From assembly GCA_035455265.1 (NCBI GenBank), contig DATIFK010000164.1, positions 1 to 15,820 of the forward strand: 15,820 nucleotides of DNA, written 5' to 3'. Shown here in pieces: positions 8,801-13,759 of this stretch. Below the pieces are notes generated by a model. The model saw nothing but the letters and a program-made list of their open reading frames with translations, did no database searches and was not told the DNA's origin. The position numbers and the translations under genes are program-made. Numbering within the stretch: position 1 is the stretch's first letter; every line of letters begins with the position of its first letter. Source of the stretch: MGOM01 sp035455265. Its GTDB lineage: Bacteria; Chloroflexota; Anaerolineae; Anaerolineales; E44-bin32.

Positions 8801-8905
8801 CTCGACGCCTGCGGTGCGGACGTGATGGAAATCCCGATCACGCCGGAGCGGCTGTGGCGGGCACTTAGGAGGAGTCGTCAGTCGTCAGTTATCGGTCATC
8901 AGTAA
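5882..8905 (+). CDS. Fused [2Fe-2S] and molybdopterin-binding subunit of a molybdenum hydroxylase (XdhD-like)
   Basis: A 1007-residue catalytic subunit of the xanthine dehydrogenase family. Residues 1-80 are a plant-type ferredoxin domain with Cys39, Cys44, Cys47 and Cys59; residues 85-165 hold the second cluster domain with Cys106, Cys109 and the CRC pair 141/143. A linker follows, then the Mo domains from about 218: GGGFGGKQ (465-472), AFRGYGVPQG (585-594), DLGTGSDTV (722-730), KGAYASSTTYISG (760-772) and FGVKAVAEIPMDG (952-964), in which Glu959 aligns with the catalytic base of the family. It lacks the AYRCSFR loop of CO dehydrogenase. E. coli XdhD (956 aa) has the same FeS-Mo fusion. The start at 5882 is set by TAATG overlap. 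The last ten codons lie in a heptamer-repeat tract and look acquired. It may hydroxylate a purine, N-heterocycle or aldehyde; the substrate is not determined. Confidence 0.92.
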   Translation: MRLRLTLNGKRVVVVVPSETTLLEALRDHLGMFGVKHGCETGECGACAVLLDGEPVNTCVMLAAQADGKSITTIESIGQHPELGWRRTEGLDPLQQAFVETGAIQCGYCTPAMILAARALLAENPSPSEADVRQALSGVLCRCTGYLKPVQAILRAAAVLRGETVQSIGAAFFPPSDLMPPAETPSEGDLAGGGTEVLTRAGILPLIQVTSPPRTWTSVGRPEPKVDAVKLVQGKPAFAADIEMRGMLVAKVLHSPVAHARIRKIDAAKARALPGVAAVLTWKDIPRVVYSTAGQSDPIPGPLDTFSLDEKVRFVGDRVAFVAAESEAVAEQALGLIQVDYEPLPAILDPAEAMKEGAPRLHDEPEYVNFGDSDPARNLAAHIHIDIGDVDRGMAEADQVIEGDYAVPKVQQASIEPHVVVTYWDEDNRLVIRTSTQVPFHVRRQLAPVLGLPPKRIRVIKPRIGGGFGGKQEVMVEDVAAHLTIATGRPVRYETTRAEEFFFARSRHPMRLRMRTGVKRDGTITANEMTVLSDTGAYGCHGLTVTGNTGHKAMALYVGDGPYRKSPNIRFHADIVYTNTPPSGAFRGYGVPQGFWAVERHMERVARTLGMDPLEFRLKNTLRAGELHPFSTAWSEGREPRPETIHTCGLEECIAQGSAAIGWSDKYGNASWHRVRGKPHLRRGIGVATVMQGTAIPYLDMGGASIKMNDDGSFNLMVGATDLGTGSDTVLAQQAAEVLGVPLDDIIVYSSDTDFTPFDKGAYASSTTYISGTAVVLAARKVAERIRWRAARMLSKDEAAKVTPDDVRLADRQAWAPDGRSVTLAEVALNALHHEDQEQIMGVASFVSPSSPPPFAAQFAEVTVDTETGAVTVDRLVMAVDSGVIVNPLTASGQIEGGMTQALGYAVCEEMVYDEAGRAREQNFTDYHIFRSDEMPELQTIFVETVEPSHPFGVKAVAEIPMDGVAPAVGNAVLDACGADVMEIPITPERLWRALRRSRQSSVIGHQ
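8874..8903. repeat. Left heptamer array, GTYRTCA-like
   Basis: Four tandem heptamers read GTCGTCA (8874-8880), GTCGTCA (8881-8887), GTTATCG (8888-8894) and GTCATCA (8895-8901), then GT. The array covers the last codons of the Mo-hydroxylase gene, whose TAA stop at 8903-8905 lies at its inner end. Confidence 0.75.
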
Positions 8906-8924
8906 GAACGGAGACGAAGTCCCA

Positions 8925-8931
8925 GAGGAGG
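8925..8931 (+). promoter_or_regulatory. Strong ribosome binding site of the four-helix-bundle gene
   Basis: GAGGAGG at 8925-8931 lies 5 nt before ATG 8937, an ideal spacing. The cassette gene thus carries its own efficient initiation site rather than depending on coupling. Confidence 0.7.
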
Positions 8932-8936
8932 GGGAG

Positions 8937-9305
8937 ATGCAGGACTTCCATCAACTGAAGGTTTGGGAGAAGGCGCACGTGTTGACACTTGAGGTCTATC
9001 GGATGACGGGAAGGTTCCCCAGATCGGAGACCTTTGGTCTGAGTTCACAGTTGAGGCGCGCCTCGTCTTCCATCGCGGCCAACATCGCCGAGGGATGTGG
9101 CCGCTCGAGCAGGGGGGAGTTCGGCCAGTTCCTGAACCAGGCCCTCGGGTCTGCCAGCGAGCTTGAGTACCACCTGTTGCTGGCGCGAGATCTGGGCCTC
9201 ATTCGCCTGGACGCTCATGAGGAGGCGGCTGCGAAGACCGTCGAGGTCAAGCGGATGCTCGCCGCCCTCTCCGGGCGAGTGCGACCCACCCGTCGAACCG
9301 CCTGA
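8937..9305 (+). CDS. Four-helix-bundle protein (S23/IVP family)
   Basis: A 122-residue protein of the family first noted in intervening sequences of 23S rRNA genes (TIGR02436, 'four helix bundle protein'). Its biochemical role is unknown; relatives form oligomeric helical bundles and some are nucleic-acid-associated, such as Avd of diversity-generating retroelements. The hallmark pattern is clear: DFHQLKVWEKAH at the N-terminus, the FPRSETFGLSSQLRRA segment (about residues 28-43), SSIAANIAEGCGR, then FGQFLNQALGSASELEYHLLLARDLGLI. Length is typical. It is not part of a Mo-hydroxylase pathway: it stands alone between inverted heptamer arrays, so it is probably a passenger of a small repetitive element. 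No reverse transcriptase or rRNA sequence is present around it. Confidence 0.9.
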   Translation: MQDFHQLKVWEKAHVLTLEVYRMTGRFPRSETFGLSSQLRRASSSIAANIAEGCGRSSRGEFGQFLNQALGSASELEYHLLLARDLGLIRLDAHEEAAAKTVEVKRMLAALSGRVRPTRRTA

Positions 9306-9320
9306 ATGGATTGCCTTGAC

Positions 9321-9354
9321 TGATAACTGATAACTGATGACGATGACCGACGAC
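9321..9354. repeat. Right heptamer array, TGATAAC-like, inverted relative to the left array
   Basis: TGATAAC (9321-9327), TGATAAC (9328-9334), TGATGA, CGATGAC (9341-9347) and CGACGAC (9348-9354). The reverse complement of the left array reads TGATGAC, CGATAAC, TGACGAC, TGACGAC, so the two form a long imperfect inverted repeat about 420 bp apart. The ATG of xdhC (9337) and its first codons lie inside this array. Confidence 0.75.
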
Positions 9355-10167
9355 TCCTTCTTCTCCCTCCTCGCCGACCTGGAGCGCCGAGGCGAGCCGG
9401 CCGCGTTGGCCACGGTCGTGCGGGCCCGCGGTTCGGTGCCGCGGCATGCCGGCAGCAAGATGCTGGTGCGCCGCGACGGGCGCATCGAGGGGACGATCGG
9501 CGGCGGGGAGATGGAAGGCCGCGTCGTGGCGGAGGCCCTCCAGGCGCTCGCCGATGGGGAGACTCGCCTCCTCCACTACGAGCTGAGCGACCCCAAGGCC
9601 GGGGATCCGGGCGTGTGCGGAGGAGAGGTGGAGGTCTTTGTGGAACCGATTGGATCACGGCCGACCCTGCTGGTCGTCGGCGGGGGACACGTGGGCAAGG
9701 CGGTCGTCCATCTGGCGCACTGGCTCGGCTTCCGCACCGTCGTCTCGGACGATCGCCCCGAGTACGCCACGCCGGAAGCCGTGCCCGAAGCCGACGAGTA
9801 TCTCGCCGGCTCGCTGGCACAACTGCCGTCGCGACTGAAGATCGACGCACAGACCTACATCGCCCTGACGACGCGGGGCGTGCCTGTGGATGTGGATGGA
9901 CTGCCGGCGTTGCTCGACACGCCGGCGGCATTCATCGGCGTCATCGGTTCGCGGCGCCGTTGGGAGACGGCGGCGCAAGAGCTGGCCAAGAGGGGTGTCG
10001 CCGCCGATCGGATCACGCGGGTCGTTTCCCCGATGGGGCTGGAGCTCAACGCGGAAACCCCGGAGGAGATCGCCGTCAGCATCCTGTCGCAGATCATCAT
10101 GCTGCGTCGCGGCGGCTCAGGGACTCCGATGCGGCATGAGGTTCGCCCTCGGGAGGCGAAAGCCTGA
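9337..10167 (+). CDS. XdhC/CoxI-family molybdenum cofactor maturation protein
   Basis: XdhC/CoxI proteins bind molybdenum cofactor and help sulfurate it and insert it into Mo hydroxylases; they are accessory proteins, not subunits. This one has 276 residues. The N-terminal XdhC domain shows LATVVRARGSVPRHAGSKML (about 26-45), TIGGGEMEGR (53-62; usually TIGGGELE) and VCGGEVEVFVEP with Cys94. The C-terminal Rossmann domain shows LLVVGGGHVGKA (111-122), the acidic strand end VVSDDRPEYA, ALTTRG, and FIGVIGSRRRWE (199-210). The start is uncertain between ATG 9337 and ATG 9343, both within the right heptamer array and without a clear SD, so the true N-terminus may have been altered by the cassette. 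It is followed after 5 bp by the FAD-FeS fusion. It could serve both Mo-hydroxylase systems in the window. Confidence 0.92.
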   Translation: MTMTDDSFFSLLADLERRGEPAALATVVRARGSVPRHAGSKMLVRRDGRIEGTIGGGEMEGRVVAEALQALADGETRLLHYELSDPKAGDPGVCGGEVEVFVEPIGSRPTLLVVGGGHVGKAVVHLAHWLGFRTVVSDDRPEYATPEAVPEADEYLAGSLAQLPSRLKIDAQTYIALTTRGVPVDVDGLPALLDTPAAFIGVIGSRRRWETAAQELAKRGVAADRITRVVSPMGLELNAETPEEIAVSILSQIIMLRRGGSGTPMRHEVRPREAKA

Positions 10168-10172
10168 CCGTC

Positions 10173-11615
10173 ATGTGGGAGCGATACCTCACTCCCCATA
10201 CGCTGGACGAAGCCGTCGCCGCCCTGGGCGAGCTGGGCCGCCGCGCCCGCATCGTGGCGGGCGCCACCGATCTGATTCTCGAGCTGGAGCGGGGGGTGCG
10301 GCCGGATGTCCGTGTGCTGATCGACGTCTCGCGGCTCCCCGGCCTGGCGGACATTGCGCTGGGATCGGATGGGCGCATCCATCTCGGCCCGCTCGTGACG
10401 CACAACCAGGCTGCGGCCTCGCGGCTGATCCAACAGCGGGCCTTTGCGCTGGCTCGGGCCTGTTGGGAGGTCGGCGCGCCGCAAATCCGCAACCGCGGAA
10501 CGATTGCCGGGAACTTGATCACGGCTTCGCCGGCGAACGACTCCATTACCCCGCTGATGGCCCTGGGCGCTGCGGTCACGCTGCGCAGCCGAGAGGGTGA
10601 GCGCCGCGTCCCGCTGCCGGAGTTCTACACCGGTGTCCGCAAGACGGTCATGCGCGCCGACGAGGTGTTGGTCGATATCGCTATCGACCCGCTGCCGGAC
10701 GGCGCCCGCAGCACCTTCATCAAGCTGGCTTTACGGCGTGCCCAGGCCGTGTCGGTCGTCAACGTCGCCGTGGTCGTGGAATGGGATGGACCAAAGGTCT
10801 CACGAGCGGCGGTAACGCTTGGGTCGGTCGCCCCGACGATCGTACACGCCTCCGAGGCGGAGGCCTACCTGGCGGGCAAGACGCTGTCGGAGGAGGCTGC
10901 CACCCGTGCCGCGGAGTTGGCGGCAGGGGCGGCGCGGCCGATCGATGACGTTCGAGGCTCAGCCGCCTATCGCCGGGAGATGGTGCGCATTTGCACGTTG
11001 AGGGCGCTGCGCTCCCTGGCGGCGCGCCAGGAGCGGGACGGCTATCCCGGGACACCGGTGCTGCTGGCCTCGACGACGACCGGGGAGGTGCACAACCTAC
11101 CCGAGCCGAAGGAGCATCGGTCCGGCACGCCGATTGAGACCACGATCAACGGCCACCCCCACGTTTTCACCACCGGCCAGGACAAGACGCTGCTGCGTTT
11201 GCTGCGCGAGGATGGGCATCTCATCGGCACGAAGGAAGGATGCGCCGAGGGAGAGTGCGGCGCCTGTACGGTCTTCCTCGACGGCCAGGCGGTGATGGCC
11301 TGCATGGTGCCGGCGCCGCGCGCCCACCGGGCGGAGATTGTCACCATCGAAGGCCTGGCGCGCGACGGGCAGCTCCATCCGATCCAGCAGGCCTTCCTCG
11401 ACCAGGGTGCCGTCCAATGCGGCTATTGCACCCCCGGATTCCTGATGGCCGGGGCGATGCTCCTGGCGGAACGTCCGGGGCCCGACGCGGCGGAGATACG
11501 GCAGGCCATCACCGGCAACCTGTGCCGCTGTACGGGTTACTACAAGATCATCGCCGCCTTCGAACAGGCGGCCCGCGAGGCGGAACGAGAGCCGGCCGGC
11601 CGCTCGGCCGCCTGA
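10173..11615 (+). CDS. Fused FAD-binding and [2Fe-2S] subunit of a molybdenum hydroxylase (CoxM-CoxS fusion)
   Basis: A 480-residue fusion carrying the electron-transfer chain of the second Mo hydroxylase. Residues 1 to about 290 are a FAD domain: YLTPHTLDEAVAAL, IVAGATDL (27-34), LIDVSRLPGL, IHLGPLVTHNQ, the second motif QIRNRGTIAGNL (104-115) and a C-terminal RGSAAYRREMVRICTLRAL helix. A linker of about 35 residues leads to a ferredoxin domain with Cys357, Cys362, Cys365 and Cys377, then the second cluster with Cys416, Cys419, Cys451 and Cys453 (CGYCTPG and LCRCTGYYK). All eight cluster cysteines are present. The order FAD then FeS is the reverse of that in XDH and Rhodobacter XdhA (FeS then FAD). 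The Mo partner is most likely the separate subunit at the end of the operon. Confidence 0.92.
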   Translation: MWERYLTPHTLDEAVAALGELGRRARIVAGATDLILELERGVRPDVRVLIDVSRLPGLADIALGSDGRIHLGPLVTHNQAAASRLIQQRAFALARACWEVGAPQIRNRGTIAGNLITASPANDSITPLMALGAAVTLRSREGERRVPLPEFYTGVRKTVMRADEVLVDIAIDPLPDGARSTFIKLALRRAQAVSVVNVAVVVEWDGPKVSRAAVTLGSVAPTIVHASEAEAYLAGKTLSEEAATRAAELAAGAARPIDDVRGSAAYRREMVRICTLRALRSLAARQERDGYPGTPVLLASTTTGEVHNLPEPKEHRSGTPIETTINGHPHVFTTGQDKTLLRLLREDGHLIGTKEGCAEGECGACTVFLDGQAVMACMVPAPRAHRAEIVTIEGLARDGQLHPIQQAFLDQGAVQCGYCTPGFLMAGAMLLAERPGPDAAEIRQAITGNLCRCTGYYKIIAAFEQAAREAEREPAGRSAA

Positions 11616-11620
11616 GGAGG
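11614..11620 (+). promoter_or_regulatory. Ribosome binding site overlapping the upstream stop codon
   Basis: GAGGAGG at 11614-11620 begins inside the TGA stop (11613-11615) of the FAD-FeS gene and lies 5 nt before ATG 11626. This near-consensus site supports the membrane-protein gene as real and as part of the same operon. Confidence 0.75.
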
Positions 11621-11625
11621 ATTCG

Positions 11626-11997
11626 ATGGGTCGTGACTCCTGGCGCTTCCGGCAGATGGACGAAGCACGCGAAAAGAAGAAGCAGCTCAACCCCATGTGG
11701 CGCGGGATCGGCTGCTTCATGATCATCATGCTTGGTCTGGGCGGATACCTCTTCTCGCAATGGTTCCTGACCCAGAATGCCGTCAACAACTGGGTCTTCC
11801 TCCCGGCGGAGATCATCCGGCCGGCCTTCCTGCCGACCTACGTGCCGCCTGGGGCGCTGGTCAGTGTCGTCGTGGCCTTTCTGTTCATGCTCTTGACCTA
11901 CGGCGTCATCAGCCTGGTCTACGCCGTCGCCTTCCCGCATCAACTGGGGGAGACCGACGCGCCTCCGATGCGCCGAACCGGGCCGCCGCGCCGCTGA
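11626..11997 (+). CDS. Small two-helix membrane protein of unknown function
   Basis: I do not recognise a named family. The 123-residue protein starts with a basic, hydrophilic segment (EKKKQLNP, about residues 16-23), then a first hydrophobic helix at about 27-48 (GIGCFMIIMLGLGGYLFSQW), a loop rich in Pro with FLPAEIIRP and FLPTYVPPG, a second hydrophobic helix at about 76-103 and a Pro/Arg-rich tail. The positive N-terminus and two helices predict both ends in the cytoplasm with a short external loop. It has a strong RBS and is co-directional, with the FAD-FeS gene 10 bp upstream and the 583-aa gene 10 bp downstream, so expression with the Mo hydroxylase is likely. Membrane anchoring or electron delivery to a membrane acceptor is possible but has no direct support. 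Confidence 0.75.
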   Translation: MGRDSWRFRQMDEAREKKKQLNPMWRGIGCFMIIMLGLGGYLFSQWFLTQNAVNNWVFLPAEIIRPAFLPTYVPPGALVSVVVAFLFMLLTYGVISLVYAVAFPHQLGETDAPPMRRTGPPRR

Positions 11998-12007
11998 GAC
12001 GGGCTGA

Positions 12008-13759
12008 ATGGACCGCAAAGTACCGCACACCGCTTCGGAAGAGATCGAGCTCTACATCCGCACGTATTACTCCCTGTTGCGGTCCTCGGCCGACGTCCAG
12101 ATTCGAACCCTGGAAGAGGTCCATGCCAACATGGGCGCCTCGCTGCACCTGCGAGCGCGTGGCCTGGATCCCGACCTGTCGGCGTTCATCTACTGCTCGC
12201 TTCGCTTGCCGCCTTGCATCGTGGATGTGGAGCGCGTCGTCCTCGGCCAGACCAGCGAGTTGTTTCGGCAGCGCGGCTTCGCCGACGTGGAATCATGGCA
12301 GCCCGTGGCCGCGCCCGCGCGGCGGCGACGCAGCTTCTTCGACGGCGAGCGGACGATGGCCTGTTACATCGCCAGCGGCACAGACATCGACGACATTCTT
12401 CCGTTGCTGACGGCATTCCAGATCGAGTGGAACAAGCTCCACGTCCGGCTGCGGGGCGAGCAGGTGCTGGGCTTCCTGCGAGAGCCGGTCGAGACTCCCG
12501 AGGGCCTGGACATCCTGGCCGTCGGAATGGGGATTGACCGCGACGACCTCGTCCGTCTCCAGCGCGTATGGGGCGCTTCCTTCTGGTCGATGCTCCGGGC
12601 GATCGCTTCGCGGGAGAAGCGCCTGGCCGTCCGCCTCCTGGCCGGTTCGCTCAACGACTACCGGCGCGGCATTCAACAATGGTTCGAGCATATCGAACAG
12701 ACCTTCCCCGAGATTCGCCGAAGGCCGGTGTACTTCGTGTCGAGCAACCCTCACAGCCTGGTCAACCTGGTCAGCGGTTTCGCGCTGCGCCACGAGCAGG
12801 ACCTGTTGCCGGTGCTCGAACGGCCTGAGAACTCGGACTTCCGTCGCGAGTGGGAAGACATCGAGGCTCGCCACGTGCCCTCCAGCCGCGAGAACTTCCT
12901 CTACTACGTCCTCAAGAAGCATCTCCAGACGGAGTCGGGGGCGGGCTTGCGCAAGCTCAGGTCGGCCGACGAACAGGCCGCCGGGATCCTGCGCATACCT
13001 TCGGAGCATGGCCCCGATATCACGGCTCAGATCGTCGATCTGGCGCGGCTTCGCCCCGACTGGGTTGATCCGCGGGTCAGGCTGGACGGCCTCGATCGGC
13101 TGTCGGAGAGCGACGCCCTGATCCTGAATATCGACTACCCGCTGGGCATGGCGGCCTATCTCTTGTTGAGCCATCTGGCAACGCGCGTCGGGGAAGTGCG
13201 CGGGATCTACCTCATCGGGAAGGCCGCAACGCTCAACGGCGTCATCGGGGACATCATGATCCCCGGTGTGTTCCACGACGAGCACTCTCAGAACACCTAC
13301 CTCTTCGCCAACGCCTTCACCGCCGAGAGCGTGGCCGATCATCTGGTCTACGGCACCGTCCTGGACAATCAGAAGGGCGTCAGCGTGCGCGGCACGTTCC
13401 TGCAGACGCCGCGCTACATGGATGTGTTCTACCGTGAAGGCTACACCGACATCGAAATGGAGGCCGGGCCCTACCTGTCGGCGGTCTACGAGCTCTACCG
13501 GCCGAAGCGCCATCCGGACAACGAAATCGTGAATCTGCAGGGCCTGCCGTTCGACCTCGGGATTCTCCACTACGCCTCCGACACGCCGTTGAGCAAAGGG
13601 CGCAACCTGGGATCGGGCTCGTTGTCCTACTTCGGCATGGACCCGACCTACGCCGCCGCCCTGGCCACGTTGCGGCGCATCTTCGAGGTCGAGTTGGGTC
13701 GTATCGAAGCTTCTGCCCAACCGGTCCGGGCCGCCGGCCGCGGCCGAGGTTCGGCATGA
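12008..13759 (+). CDS. 583-aa uncharacterised protein with nucleoside-phosphorylase-like C-terminal half
   Basis: I do not recognise the full-length family. No signal peptide or membrane helix is visible, so it is probably cytoplasmic. The N-terminal half (about 1-290) includes PEGLDILAVGMGIDRDDLVR near 164-183, a helical stretch and VYFVSSNPHSLVNLVSGFAL. The C-terminal half resembles the phosphorylase (PNP/UDP) superfamily: a Gly/Ala-rich ILNIDYPLGMAAYLLLSHL segment (372-390), LIGKAATLNGVIGDIMIP (402-419), like the family's glycine-rich strand plus GD(V/I)(V/I)IP element, and DIEMEAGPYLSAVYEL (481-496), like the EME ribose-binding motif. A clear N-terminal phosphate loop is not seen, so catalysis is uncertain. 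The stop overlaps the Mo-subunit start (ATGA 13756-13759), so the two are probably made together. It is the least explained gene here; the fold assignment is by eye. Confidence 0.7.
   Translation: MDRKVPHTASEEIELYIRTYYSLLRSSADVQIRTLEEVHANMGASLHLRARGLDPDLSAFIYCSLRLPPCIVDVERVVLGQTSELFRQRGFADVESWQPVAAPARRRRSFFDGERTMACYIASGTDIDDILPLLTAFQIEWNKLHVRLRGEQVLGFLREPVETPEGLDILAVGMGIDRDDLVRLQRVWGASFWSMLRAIASREKRLAVRLLAGSLNDYRRGIQQWFEHIEQTFPEIRRRPVYFVSSNPHSLVNLVSGFALRHEQDLLPVLERPENSDFRREWEDIEARHVPSSRENFLYYVLKKHLQTESGAGLRKLRSADEQAAGILRIPSEHGPDITAQIVDLARLRPDWVDPRVRLDGLDRLSESDALILNIDYPLGMAAYLLLSHLATRVGEVRGIYLIGKAATLNGVIGDIMIPGVFHDEHSQNTYLFANAFTAESVADHLVYGTVLDNQKGVSVRGTFLQTPRYMDVFYREGYTDIEMEAGPYLSAVYELYRPKRHPDNEIVNLQGLPFDLGILHYASDTPLSKGRNLGSGSLSYFGMDPTYAAALATLRRIFEVELGRIEASAQPVRAAGRGRGSA

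Larger units (their letters stand above)
8870..9358. mobile_element. Putative 489-bp four-helix-bundle gene cassette with inverted terminal repeats
   Basis: The ends are inverted copies: AGGAGTCGTC (8870-8879) and GACGACTCCT (9349-9358), each followed inward by degenerate heptamer arrays in opposite orientation. The single gene inside is a four-helix-bundle protein. No transposase is encoded. The cassette separates two oxidoreductase transcription units that read in the same direction. Mobility is inferred from this structure only; no target-site duplication was found. Confidence 0.5.

Noticed and set aside
5043..8905. Selenium-dependent xanthine dehydrogenase or selenate reductase system
   Set aside because: The FAD plus FeS-Mo layout is like ygfM-xdhD, but none of the selenium-related accessory genes (selD, yqeB, yqeC-like) is in the window, so selenium dependence cannot be claimed.
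8937..9305. Diversity-generating retroelement accessory gene (avd)
   Set aside because: Avd is also a four-helix bundle, but no reverse transcriptase, template repeat or variable repeat was seen within the window, and the sequence fits the general IVP family.
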